A stretch of 64,000 nt of DNA, taken from contig NZ_AEVT01000108.1 of assembly GCF_000189275.1 (NCBI RefSeq), forward strand, positions 1 through 64,000. The letters run 5' to 3'. This DNA comes from Vibrio sinaloensis DSM 21326 (GTDB lineage Bacteria; Pseudomonadota; Gammaproteobacteria; Enterobacterales; Vibrionaceae). The translations under genes were made by a program, and so were the position numbers. How positions within the stretch are numbered: position 1 is the stretch's first letter; each line of letters begins with the position of its first letter. Positions 1 to 8,307 of the stretch are shown here, piece by piece. The notes below the pieces were generated by a model. The model was given only the letters and a program-made list of their open reading frames with translations. It was not told the origin of the DNA and ran no database searches.

Positions 1-14
1 TTATATCGGTCTGG

Positions 15-686
15 TTATGACTTCGCACCAACCACTTTAAACTCAGGGTTTACTGCCGTCAGTTTACGTACCAAGAAGTTGAGCAGTACTCCATACATAG
101 GAACAAACAAACCTAAACTGATCACCAGCTTAAAGCCGTAATCCACCAGTGCAATCTCAGTCCAATGTTCCGCCATAAATGGGTCTGGGCTTTGGTAGAA
201 GGCAATCGCAAAAAACGCGATGGTGTCTAATGCATTACCAAATAGCGTCGAGCACGTTGGGGCCACCCACCATTGCTTCATCTGGCGCAGGCGATTAAAC
301 ACATGCACATCGAGAATCTGTCCGAGCAAATACGCCATGAAACTTGCAATCGCGATACGGGCAACAAATAAGTTGAACTCTCCTAGCTGACCAAAGCCTT
401 GGAATGCCCCTTCGTAGAACAGAACCGACAGCCCGTAAGAGACCGCAAGTGCGGGGAGCATAACTAAGAAAATAATTCGGCGAGCTAATTGCGCACCAAA
501 AATACGAACGGTCAGATCAGTCGCCAGAAAGATGAAGGGAAACGTAAATGCACCCCACGTAGTGTGGAAGCCAAAAACAGTAAATGGCAGCTGAACCAAG
601 TAGTTGCTCGACGCAATGATGATCAGATGGAAAAGGACTAAAAGAAAAAGGGCTTTGCGCTGCTGCGCAGGGGTAAAGTTACTCAT
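15..686 (-). CDS. yhhQ: Queuosine-precursor transporter YhhQ (VUT family)
   Basis: Inner-membrane protein of 223 residues with about six hydrophobic segments, matching the YhhQ/VUT-1 family that imports queuosine precursors (preQ0/preQ1) for tRNA modification. Family features visible are the N-terminal segment with LIIIASSNYLVQLPF, the conserved TDLTVRIFGAQLAR loop and the FGNALDTIAFFAIAF segment. Length is normal for the family. The ATG at 686 follows a short AT-rich leader; I looked for a preQ1 riboswitch in 687-886 and did not see one. The gene stands alone, downstream of and codirectional with recQ/DUF3630. Confidence 0.9.
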   Translation of the reverse strand: MSNFTPAQQRKALFLLVLFHLIIIASSNYLVQLPFTVFGFHTTWGAFTFPFIFLATDLTVRIFGAQLARRIIFLVMLPALAVSYGLSVLFYEGAFQGFGQLGEFNLFVARIAIASFMAYLLGQILDVHVFNRLRQMKQWWVAPTCSTLFGNALDTIAFFAIAFYQSPDPFMAEHWTEIALVDYGFKLVISLGLFVPMYGVLLNFLVRKLTAVNPEFKVVGAKS

Positions 687-886
687 GCGATACCTTTTTA
701 GTTTGGTTTGGGGGTGAGGGAACCCAAATCGACGCTTTCCAAACCAAAGGAAATCGTCATACCAACAATGTTAAATACAATTCGTAGCGATATCTGATGT
801 CCGATATCGCGGCGGGCGATTATACATTAACCAGTTGACGCCGCAAGTGACAGTTTCTACGCAATCGTTGGCGTATAAAAATGGTC

Positions 887-1201
887 TCAAAAACCTTTAT
901 TAAACAGTGACGCTAAAAAGTCGAGCTCTTGTTGAGAGTCATCAATCGACAAGGCTTCTAGCCAGACACTTTCACTGTAATGCTCCGATTTCAAAAATAG
1001 TTGGCAACCTTCAAAATCAATCAACCACGAGTGAATGTCGGCATCCCACTGCTTTTCGATCACAGAGGCCGAGAGCAATTTGACCAGTTTATCCGCTAGC
1101 TGAGGGAAGCTATCGAAATCAAATCGCGGCGCGCGAATGATAATCCGACCTTCGTCGGCATGGTATTCCGCTAAACCAAATTCCGTTTGTGTATCAACCA
1201 T
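887..1201 (-). CDS. DUF3630 family protein
   Basis: Soluble acidic protein of 104 residues with no signal peptide or membrane segment. It resembles the DUF3630 family, which in vibrios habitually follows recQ; function is unknown. The start codon lies inside the 3' end of recQ (8-base overlap), so the two genes are translationally coupled and probably cotranscribed. Visible features are a W-x8-WLIDFEGCQLFLKSE stretch in the middle and an acidic C-terminal helix. The family assignment is from memory of the neighbourhood and sequence type; no catalytic motif can be identified. Confidence 0.7.
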   Translation of the reverse strand: MVDTQTEFGLAEYHADEGRIIIRAPRFDFDSFPQLADKLVKLLSASVIEKQWDADIHSWLIDFEGCQLFLKSEHYSESVWLEALSIDDSQQELDFLASLFNKGF

Positions 1202-3029
1202 GATGGGTTAAATGCTCCTGAATCAAATCTAAGAAAGGATCGGCGTATTTCTCAAGCTTACGCTGACCGACGCCGTTAACTGCCAACATTTCACCGTAAG
1301 AGGTCGGGAGTATCTCTGCCATGTCAATCAAAGTAGCATCACTGAATACGACATAAGGTGGCAAACCATCTTCATCGGCAATTGCTTTACGTAACTTACG
1401 CAATTTAGCGAACAGCTTCTTATCGTAATTCTTACTCGACAGTTTATCGGATTTAGCCGCTCGCGCTGCGGTATCAAGACGTGGAACCGCAAGCTCTAAG
1501 GTCATTTCCCCACGCAGTAAGGGCCTCGCTTCTTCTGTCAGTTGCAAGGTCGAGTTGCGGGTGATGTTTTGGAACAACAGACCTTTGTGAATCAACTGAC
1601 GAAAAACACTTACCCAGTAATCGTGGCTATTTTCACGCCCGATGCCGTAGGTCGACAATTTATCGTGGCCGTTTTCACGCACCCGAATATTCTGCATACC
1701 TCGAAGGACTTCCACCACATAGCCCATACCAAAGCTTTGGTTAACACGATACACACATGAGAGTGCTTTTTGCGCTTGTTCTGTGGCGTCAAAGTGCTTG
1801 GGTGGGTCAAGGCAAATATCGCAGTTGCCACACGGCTGTTCGCGATACTCGCCAAAGTAATTGAGCAAAACCTGTCGACGGCAAGTTTGCGCTTCGGCAA
1901 AAGCACTCATTGCATTAAGTTTATGTGCTTCGACTTGTTTTTGCGGCCCTTCGTCTTTTTCATCCAACATACGGCGCAACCAACTGATATCAGCGGGGTC
2001 GTAAAGCATCATCGCTTCCGCGGGTAAACCATCTCGCCCAGCACGGCCTGTCTCTTGGTAGTAAGATTCGATGTTACGCGGAATATCAAAGTGAACCACA
2101 AAGCGGACGTTCGGTTTATTGATGCCCATGCCAAAGGCAACGGTCGCCACCACTATCTGAATATCATCTCGTTGAAACGCTTCCTGCACGTAGGCACGTT
2201 CGTCTGCGTCTAACCCCGCGTGGTAACTGGCGGCTCGTAAACCGTTATTGCACAGTTTCTCCGTCACCATTTCTACTTTCTTACGACTACCACAGTAAAT
2301 GATGCCGCACTGGCCTCGCTGTCCCTCAAGAAAACGAACCACTTGTGAAATCGGTTTGTGTTTTTCGATTAAGGTATAGCGAATATTCGGTCGGTCAAAA
2401 CTGCCTAAATAGCTGTGCGGATCTTGCAGCTGCAGGCGCTGCATAATGTCTTTACGAGTCGCATCATCAGCGGTTGCCGTCAGCGCCATCACAGGCACAT
2501 GAGGAAAGTACTGCTTAAGCTGACCCAACGAAGCATATTCTGGCCTAAAATCATGCCCCCATTGAGAAATACAGTGCGCTTCATCCACGGCAATCATTGA
2601 TAGGGGTAACTGCTCTAGGCGCTCGATAAAATCGCGCATCAAGACTCGTTCAGGAGAAACGTAAATCAGCTTAATTGCACCCGAGTTCATGCGATTGTAA
2701 ACCGAAATAAGCTCGTCTCTTGGCATGGTTGAGTTAACGCACTCCGCCGCCACGCCGTTGGCTTTTAGTTGGTCTACTTGATCTTTCATCAAAGAAATCA
2801 GTGGTGAGATAACTAAGGTCAGGCCGTTTCTTACTAAAGCTGGGATCTGGTAGCAGAGCGATTTACCTCCACCAGTAGGCATGATGACCAAACTGTCCTG
2901 CCCACGCACAGCAGACTCGATCACCTCTTGCTGACCATCTCGAAACTCTTGGTAACCAAACACCTCCTGCAAAACGCTTTGCGGAGTATGGGTAGGTTCG
3001 GTTGATTCAGCGAGCAAGGTGGCAGTCAT
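1194..3029 (-). CDS. recQ: ATP-dependent DNA helicase RecQ
   Basis: 3'-5' DNA helicase of the RecF recombination pathway and replication-fork repair. The 611-residue protein contains Walker A PTGGGKS (about residues 51-57), the DEAH box in DEAHCISQWGHDFRPEY, motif VI QETGRAGRDG, the RecQ-C zinc-binding cluster (CRRQVLLNYFGE...CGNCDIC) and a C-terminal HRDC domain with YVVFSDATL. The reading frame is open 15 codons upstream, but the E. coli-like start is the ATG at 3029 (MTATLL). The 3' end overlaps the DUF3630 gene by 8 bases. It is divergent from rarD across about 150 bp. Confidence 0.95.
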   Translation of the reverse strand: MTATLLAESTEPTHTPQSVLQEVFGYQEFRDGQQEVIESAVRGQDSLVIMPTGGGKSLCYQIPALVRNGLTLVISPLISLMKDQVDQLKANGVAAECVNSTMPRDELISVYNRMNSGAIKLIYVSPERVLMRDFIERLEQLPLSMIAVDEAHCISQWGHDFRPEYASLGQLKQYFPHVPVMALTATADDATRKDIMQRLQLQDPHSYLGSFDRPNIRYTLIEKHKPISQVVRFLEGQRGQCGIIYCGSRKKVEMVTEKLCNNGLRAASYHAGLDADERAYVQEAFQRDDIQIVVATVAFGMGINKPNVRFVVHFDIPRNIESYYQETGRAGRDGLPAEAMMLYDPADISWLRRMLDEKDEGPQKQVEAHKLNAMSAFAEAQTCRRQVLLNYFGEYREQPCGNCDICLDPPKHFDATEQAQKALSCVYRVNQSFGMGYVVEVLRGMQNIRVRENGHDKLSTYGIGRENSHDYWVSVFRQLIHKGLLFQNITRNSTLQLTEEARPLLRGEMTLELAVPRLDTAARAAKSDKLSSKNYDKKLFAKLRKLRKAIADEDGLPPYVVFSDATLIDMAEILPTSYGEMLAVNGVGQRKLEKYADPFLDLIQEHLTHHG

Positions 3030-3180
3030 TAAAATCTCAATAGGATAGTCGATGCGAAAACGCGAAGCGCACATTGTAATTGGGAATCATGGTGAATAAA
3101 ACTGCAAATTACTAGGTGATTAAACGACTCATTCGTATACTGGATGTTTCAATTTGTAAACCAAGTGTGAGAGTTGTCAG

Positions 3181-4095
3181 ATGACACCAGAAGAACAACA
3201 ACGCGCGCGGCAAGGCATACTGCTCGCGATCGGTGCGTATACCATGTGGGGCATTGCGCCTATTTACTTCAAAACCATTAGTGAAGTTTCGCCACTCGAA
3301 ATCCTTAGCCACCGAGTTGTTTGGTCTTTTGTCTTGCTAGCCTTCTTGCTCCACTTAGGTCGACGCTGGCGCGGTGTGCGTGATGTCATCAAATCGAAAA
3401 AGAAAATGGGCTTTCTCCTGTCGACTTCGATATTGGTCGGGGCGAACTGGTTGATTTTCATCTGGGCAGTCAACGCCAACCATATGCTCGATGCCAGTTT
3501 GGGTTACTACATCAACCCATTGATAAATGTCGTCCTCGGTATGCTGTTTTTGGGCGAAAGGTTGCGCAAATTACAATGGTTTGCAGTGGCGCTTGCAGCG
3601 TGTGGTGTGCTGGTTCAGTTGATCGCGTTTGGCTCCGTACCTGTCGTCGCCATCGCTCTGGCGTTAAGCTTTGGCTTCTATGGCCTGCTACGCAAAAAAG
3701 TCAGTTTGGAAGCGCAAACAGGTTTGTTTATTGAAACCCTGATTATGCTGCCTGCGGCCGCCGTCTACCTGTTGTGGATAGCCGATAGTTCGACGTCGAA
3801 CTTGATGGTGAACCCGATGACGCTCAATCTGCTGTTGATTGCAGCGGGTATTGTGACGACTTTGCCCTTGCTCTGTTTCACGGGGGCAGCCACTCGCTTG
3901 AAGCTCTCAACACTGGGTTTCTTTCAGTACATCGGCCCAAGTTTAATGTTCTTATTGGCGGTCTTGGTTTATGGCGAAGCGTTCACCTCAGACAAAGCGA
4001 TAACGTTCGCTTTTATTTGGGGCGCCCTTCTGGTCTTCAGTTTTGACGGTCTCAAAACCAACCGACAAAGCCGGAAAGCCGTCAGCGCTAAGTGA
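3181..4095 (+). CDS. rarD: EamA-family transporter RarD
   Basis: Ten-helix inner-membrane permease of the drug/metabolite transporter superfamily, 304 residues, with the RarD hallmark near the N-terminus (GAYTMWGIAPIYFK) followed by SPLEILSHRVVWS. RarD is historically called chloramphenicol-sensitive protein; its physiological substrate is not established. The second EamA repeat ends in VFSFDGLKTNRQ. It is a monocistronic unit, divergent from recQ, and is closed by a strong hairpin terminator immediately after the gene. Confidence 0.9.
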   Translation: MTPEEQQRARQGILLAIGAYTMWGIAPIYFKTISEVSPLEILSHRVVWSFVLLAFLLHLGRRWRGVRDVIKSKKKMGFLLSTSILVGANWLIFIWAVNANHMLDASLGYYINPLINVVLGMLFLGERLRKLQWFAVALAACGVLVQLIAFGSVPVVAIALALSFGFYGLLRKKVSLEAQTGLFIETLIMLPAAAVYLLWIADSSTSNLMVNPMTLNLLLIAAGIVTTLPLLCFTGAATRLKLSTLGFFQYIGPSLMFLLAVLVYGEAFTSDKAITFAFIWGALLVFSFDGLKTNRQSRKAVSAK

Positions 4096-4130
4096 TCGTT
4101 TTTTACAAGACAAGTTAAACCCCACACGCT

Positions 4131-4161
4131 AAGCTTGGTGAAAGATTCACCAAGCTTTTTT
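4131..4161 (+). terminator. Rho-independent terminator of rarD
   Basis: A perfect 12-bp stem (AAGCTTGGTGAA / TTCACCAAGCTT) with a 3-base loop AGA is followed by a T run. It lies 35 bp after the rarD stop and ends 5 bp before the ATG of the AraC gene, so any promoter for that gene has to overlap the hairpin or lie downstream of it. Confidence 0.9.
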
Positions 4162-4166
4162 GTTTT

Positions 4167-4970
4167 ATGGATAAGGTTCAATACCAAACTACGCCAAATA
4201 AAGAGATAAACCTGATTGATGCAAACTATCAAAAGTTTGCTTTTCAGCGTCATTACCATCTCGATTTTCATATTGGCCTTATCACCGATGGCGAGCAAAA
4301 GTTCCACTATCAGGGCCAGTCCTACCGTGCTGGGCGTGGACAAATGGTCGTCATGCCACCTGATGAACTGCACGATGGTCAGTCCTTGCTCGACTCTGGC
4401 TATCAAGTCAAAGTGTTTTCCATTGATCCTTACTGGCTAAGTGATCTTGCCGATCTAAAACGATCTTCAGACATCATCAGCTTTGACCAGTTAATCATCG
4501 AAGACCCACGAGTATTTGCTCCTTTAACTCAGCTTCATCAATCGCTTACGGATTCCTCATTAAGCCAGCTCGCAAAAGACTGCTTACCTTATGAAGGCTT
4601 CGGCTACCTGTTCCAACGTTACGGAGCTCTGGAGCAGAGAACAGCGATTCCTCTGGGCAATCAATCTATCGCTACATTGAAAGAGTACTTAGTTGAGCAC
4701 CTCGATCAGCCCGTCAAGCTTGAGCAACTGTCGCAACTCTGTCAGTTGAGCCCAACCCAGTTTCAACGACACTTCAAGGCCAAAGTGGGGCTCACGCCTT
4801 ATGCTTGGCTCAGCCGGTTAAGGCTAGAACATGGCATGAAATTACTTAAGTCAGGCTTGCCAGGTACAGAGGTCGCTCAGCAGGTTGGATTTTACGATCA
4901 AGCCCATTTCAGCAAAGCTTTCAAAGCCACCTATGGGGTCTCGCCTTCACACATCAGCAAGTGCCAATAA
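4167..4970 (+). CDS. AraC-family transcriptional regulator
   Basis: DNA-binding regulator of 267 residues. The N-terminal half is a cupin-type sensing domain (HYHLDFHIGLITDGEQKF, then MVVMPPDELHDG), and the C-terminal half (about 165-265) carries two helix-turn-helix motifs typical of AraC (LEQLSQLCQLSPTQFQRHFK and GTEVAQQVGFYDQAHFSKAF). The ligand is unknown. It sits just upstream of a LysE-type exporter in the same direction (64 bp gap), as in many AraC/LysE pairs where the regulator controls an amino-acid exporter. The ATG at 4167 has no clear ribosome-binding site because it abuts the rarD terminator, so a slightly later start is possible. Confidence 0.88.
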   Translation: MDKVQYQTTPNKEINLIDANYQKFAFQRHYHLDFHIGLITDGEQKFHYQGQSYRAGRGQMVVMPPDELHDGQSLLDSGYQVKVFSIDPYWLSDLADLKRSSDIISFDQLIIEDPRVFAPLTQLHQSLTDSSLSQLAKDCLPYEGFGYLFQRYGALEQRTAIPLGNQSIATLKEYLVEHLDQPVKLEQLSQLCQLSPTQFQRHFKAKVGLTPYAWLSRLRLEHGMKLLKSGLPGTEVAQQVGFYDQAHFSKAFKATYGVSPSHISKCQ

Positions 4971-5034
4971 TTTACAATCCATCGCGCACGGGCTTTGGCA
5001 CACTAAGCCACATCATCAATTAAGAGATACAACC

Positions 5035-5697
5035 ATGAACGAGTTCACCGTACTCGCAACTTTAGCCACTGTGCACTTTATCGCTTTAATGAGCCCGGGG
5101 CCGGACTTTGCCCTAGTGGTACAGAACGCCACTCGCTATGGCCGTCAAACTGGCTTGTATATCGCCCTAGGTTTGTCCTGCGGAATTTTGCTGCATGCTA
5201 TTTTGAGCTTAACTGGGGTCAGCTATCTTGTTCACCAACAACCGATCCTGTTCTCTGTACTTCAGGTCATGGGTGGAAGTTATTTACTCTATTTAGGTAT
5301 TGGGGCACTGCAAGCTTGCTGGGGCTCACTACGTCATGCATCGACCGATGCGGTGGCCAAACACGACAAAAGTGTCTTATTAGCCAACAAGCGCCAAGCT
5401 TTCTCGCGTGGATTCGCAACCAACATATTGAACCCTAAGGCGCTGGTTTTCTTTGTCAGTTTAATGTCTTCTCTTGTGCCAGCCAGCATGTCACTGTCTG
5501 GCAAAGGGGCGGCTCTGCTGATACTTTGGAGCTTATCTTTAATTTGGTTTTCCTTCCTTGCCTGGGCGCTTTCCACTCAGCGTATGCAGCAAAAATTACG
5601 CGCTGTGAGCCTCTACATTGACGTGCTATGTGGTCTAATGTTTTCTCTGATTGGCGTGGGGATTTTGTGGCAGTCGATCTCTTCTTTGATTGCCTGA
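5035..5697 (+). CDS. LysE/RhtB-family amino-acid exporter
   Basis: Inner-membrane translocator of 220 residues with about six helices. The family signature is the N-terminal HFIALMSPGPDFALVVQNAT, which matches the RhtB/LysE pattern (SPGPD/N), and the mid-protein FATNILNPKALVFFVSL. Such proteins export amino acids such as threonine, homoserine, lysine or leucine; specificity cannot be read from the sequence. The frame is open 50 codons further upstream, but the ATG at 5035 aligns with family starts. The upstream AraC gene is the probable regulator. Confidence 0.9.
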   Translation: MNEFTVLATLATVHFIALMSPGPDFALVVQNATRYGRQTGLYIALGLSCGILLHAILSLTGVSYLVHQQPILFSVLQVMGGSYLLYLGIGALQACWGSLRHASTDAVAKHDKSVLLANKRQAFSRGFATNILNPKALVFFVSLMSSLVPASMSLSGKGAALLILWSLSLIWFSFLAWALSTQRMQQKLRAVSLYIDVLCGLMFSLIGVGILWQSISSLIA

Positions 5698-5802
5698 GTG
5701 TTTAAATTTTGCGTCAGAGTTACATTTTGATAACAAATAAGTAGACGGCATTTCATCACGCTGCCAACCTTGTTGCACTAATAACAACAAAGGAATAGCA
5801 AG

Positions 5803-7551
5803 ATGCCGTTGAAAACCGCACTACTTAGCGCTTCTGTCTTACTGACGTCAAATATCGTTTTTGCCAACCAAGCCGCTGATTCTGTTGCTCCAGAACACAG
5901 CAGTGGCATTGAAGAGAAACAGTTGGTTAAAGCCAAAGATTGGATGATCACCGCAGCCAACCCTCTCGCGACCCAAGCAGGTGCAGATATCTTGGCGCAG
6001 GGTGGAAGCGCTATCGATGCCATGGTCACCACCCAACTCATGCTTGGCTTAGTTGAGCCGCAATCTTCAGGTATTGGCGGCGGCGCATTTTTGGTTTACT
6101 GGGATGCAAAAAAGCAGCAGTTAACCAGTTTTGATGGCCGTGAAACCGCCCCACTGAATGCCACTCCCCGCCTATTCCAAAATGAACAAGGTGAACCTCT
6201 TAAGTTTTATGACGCTGTCGTCGGAGGCCGCTCTGTCGGAACCCCAGGCACCGTCAAGCTGCTGTGGGAAACCCATCAGAAGTACGGCAAGTTAGCCTGG
6301 TCTAAACTGATCGAACCCGTGGTAAAAGTGGCAGAACAAGGCTTTGAAATTAGCCCGCGCCTAGCGACGATGATCGAGAAAGATGCAGAGCGATTAAGCC
6401 GCTTTACAGCCACCAAACAGTACTTCTTCAATTCAGATGGTACACCTAAGGTAGCCGGTACACTCCTCAAAAACCCTCAATACGCGCAGACACTCACGCT
6501 TATCTCCAAACAAGGAGCCGATGCATTTTATCAAGGCGATGTCGCCGCTGACATTATCCGAACCGTGCAATCCGCGCCAGGTAATCCAGGCGTTCTCGCA
6601 CAGCAAGATTTCGACCAATACCAAATTAAACAACGCCCTGCCGTATGTTCCGCTTATCAGAGCTATCAGATCTGTGGCATGGGGCCTCCTAGCTCTGGGG
6701 CATTAACCGTCGGTCAGATTCTGGCAATGACTGAATCATTCGACCTGCAGCAATGGGGGGCTAATGACCCTCGTTCTTGGCAAGTGATCGCCGATGCTTC
6801 TCGCCTCGCCTTTGCCGATCGCGGCATGTATATGGCCGATGAAGATTATGTGCCAATGCCAACTCAAGGACTTATCGATCGAGAATATCTCAAGCAGCGT
6901 GCCGCTCTAATACAGCCCGGTAAGGCACTAAAGACGGTCAGCGCGGGCACACCACCTTGGAACTACGCGCAGCATCAAAGTGAAGACCAATCCATCGAGC
7001 TACCCTCGACCAGCCATTTCAACATTGTTGATAAGCAAGGTAACGTAGTCTCGATGACCACAACCATAGAAAACGCATTTGGCTCTCGTTTAATGGTGCG
7101 CGGCTTCCTCCTGAACAATGAATTGACCGATTTCTCCTTCAAAACTCATCATCAAGGCCGACCCATTGCCAATCGCTTAGAGCCAGGCAAGCGCCCAAGA
7201 TCCTCGATGGCTCCGACAATAGTTATGCACAATAACCAACCTTACCTTGCAATAGGGTCTCCAGGTGGCAGCCGCATCATAGGGTATGTTTCTCAAGCCA
7301 TTATCGCGCACCTTCAGTGGGACATGGATATTCAACAAGCCATTAATCAGCCTCACCTATTGAATCGTTTTGGCACTCTGGATGTAGAAGCAGGAACACA
7401 AGCGGAATCTTTCGCTCCTGAACTTGAAAAAATGGGTTTCAAAGTGAACGTGCGTGACTTGAATTCTGGATTGCATGCAATTTTATTCACTAAAGATGGA
7501 CTAGAAGGTGCTGCAGATCCTCGTCGTGAAGGGCGTGCGATAGGCCAATAA
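5803..7551 (+). CDS. ggt: Gamma-glutamyltransferase (periplasmic)
   Basis: Periplasmic enzyme of glutathione breakdown that cleaves and transfers the gamma-glutamyl group. The 582-residue precursor starts with a Sec signal peptide (about residues 1-21, ending VFA). The autoprocessing/catalytic threonine is T403 in the motif PSTSHFNIVD; the family subsites GSRLMVRGF and SPGGSRIIGYV follow. Cleavage before T403 would yield the large and small subunits. A good ribosome-binding site (AAAGGA) precedes the ATG. It is monocistronic; the palindrome just after the stop is better explained as a regulatory site of the next sRNA gene than as a terminator. Confidence 0.95.
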   Translation: MPLKTALLSASVLLTSNIVFANQAADSVAPEHSSGIEEKQLVKAKDWMITAANPLATQAGADILAQGGSAIDAMVTTQLMLGLVEPQSSGIGGGAFLVYWDAKKQQLTSFDGRETAPLNATPRLFQNEQGEPLKFYDAVVGGRSVGTPGTVKLLWETHQKYGKLAWSKLIEPVVKVAEQGFEISPRLATMIEKDAERLSRFTATKQYFFNSDGTPKVAGTLLKNPQYAQTLTLISKQGADAFYQGDVAADIIRTVQSAPGNPGVLAQQDFDQYQIKQRPAVCSAYQSYQICGMGPPSSGALTVGQILAMTESFDLQQWGANDPRSWQVIADASRLAFADRGMYMADEDYVPMPTQGLIDREYLKQRAALIQPGKALKTVSAGTPPWNYAQHQSEDQSIELPSTSHFNIVDKQGNVVSMTTTIENAFGSRLMVRGFLLNNELTDFSFKTHHQGRPIANRLEPGKRPRSSMAPTIVMHNNQPYLAIGSPGGSRIIGYVSQAIIAHLQWDMDIQQAINQPHLLNRFGTLDVEAGTQAESFAPELEKMGFKVNVRDLNSGLHAILFTKDGLEGAADPRREGRAIGQ

Positions 7552-7563
7552 CATCGATCGTCC

Positions 7564-7597
7564 CACTTGCTTGTGCGAGATCTCTCACAAGCAAGTG
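7564..7597 (+). promoter_or_regulatory. VarA/GacA/UvrY-type activator palindrome upstream of the CsrB-type sRNA
   Basis: A 34-bp palindrome, perfect except for the central flank positions 7576/7585, is centred on GAGATCTC. Its core TGTGCGAGATCTCTCACA matches the TGTAAG-N6-CTTACA-like consensus bound by GacA-family response regulators upstream of csrB genes. The centre lies about 168 bp upstream of the proposed sRNA start, the usual spacing of such sites. No T run follows, so it is not a good terminator for ggt. Binding is inferred from the motif. Confidence 0.7.
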
Positions 7598-7713
7598 AGC
7601 CAAAATAGCTTTTTCGCTAAGAGTACTATCATTAACTATCAGTAAGTGATTGATCTAAAATAACTTGTACATTTTTAGTCCAATTTATTGAATAAGAAAT
7701 CGTTTTCGCGGTG

Positions 7714-7741
7714 TTGCTGAAAAGCCCTACTCAAGTAATAT
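7714..7741 (+). promoter_or_regulatory. Putative promoter of the CsrB-type sRNA
   Basis: The -10 hexamer TAATAT (7736-7741) is followed 8 bases later by GTCGGAAGG, which resembles the 5' end of CsrB RNAs. A weak -35 (TTGCTG, 7714-7719) is spaced 16 bp away, as expected for an activator-dependent promoter. Confidence 0.5.
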
Positions 7742-7748
7742 GAACCTT

Positions 7749-8163
7749 GTCGGAAGGATGCTGACACGGAACAGGAAATTACCACGGATTAGGTAATCTT
7801 CAGGAAGAAGATACGGTTGCTTAGGATGAGTAATCGGCAAGGAAAGCAAATTGGACATTGAACGGACGCAATAGTAACTAGGATGGTTGCTACTAAGGAT
7901 GGGAAATGGACACCTCTGGACGAGGCAAGGACTGATCATCAGGATGATGAAGGGACACCGCTCAGGGAACAAGTGATGTGAGCTAACGAGGATTGTTAGT
8001 GGACCAGGATAGGGTCAAGGACACCGCTAGGATGGCGAGAAAAGGACTAAGCTGAAGGACGTCAGCATACTATCAAGGATTCGATGCATGGAGCACTTTT
8101 AGTAGCCGGATTGCTGCGAGTAAGACTATAACCCCGACGGGCTTGCGCCCTCGGGGTTTTTCT
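7749..8163 (+). ncRNA. csrB: CsrB-family regulatory RNA (copy 1)
   Basis: About 415 nt of non-coding RNA with some 29 GGA trinucleotides, many as AGGA or GGGA in hairpin loops (for example TCAGGATGA, CTAGGATGG, CAAGGAC). This is the hallmark of CsrB/CsrC RNAs, which sequester the translational regulator CsrA. It ends in a strong intrinsic terminator and is preceded by a TAATAT -10 and a GacA-type palindrome. Vibrios carry several redundant CsrB-type RNAs under VarS/VarA and quorum-sensing control; which copy this is cannot be decided from the sequence. The 5' end is inferred from the -10 element. A second family member lies at 52182-52520. Confidence 0.9.
8130..8163 (+). terminator. Terminator of CsrB-type sRNA
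   Basis: The stem ACCCCGA...TCGGGGT is extended by GGGC/GCCC across a TTGC loop and followed by TTTTT. It defines the 3' end of the GGA-rich RNA. Confidence 0.92.
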
Positions 8164-8307
8164 TTATCTGTTCTCTTCATATTTGAACTTTAGACTGCGT
8201 TGTCTGCTTTCACTCGCCCCATCACGTAGGTTCCTTATGCTCAGGGGCTTCGTTCAATTGTCGCTTTGTCTACAAGTCGAATACTGTTGAAAAATTAAAC
8301 TTAGCGG

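Noticed and set aside
687..886. preQ1 riboswitch before yhhQ
   Set aside because: I looked for a compact H-type pseudoknot and A-rich tail on the minus strand and found none.
7564..7597. ggt terminator
   Set aside because: The hairpin is strong but is not followed by a T run, and its GAGATCTC core matches a GacA-family activator site at the right distance from the sRNA.
7727..7972. 81-codon minus-strand frame
   Set aside because: It is antisense to the CsrB-type RNA; its Cys/Pro/Leu-rich content is simply the complement of the GGA repeats. No ribosome-binding site.
7749..8130. GGA repeats considered as a CRISPR-like or satellite array
   Set aside because: The motifs are 3-5 nt, not a fixed repeat-spacer unit. 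The terminator, -10 and activator palindrome identify a CsrB-type RNA.
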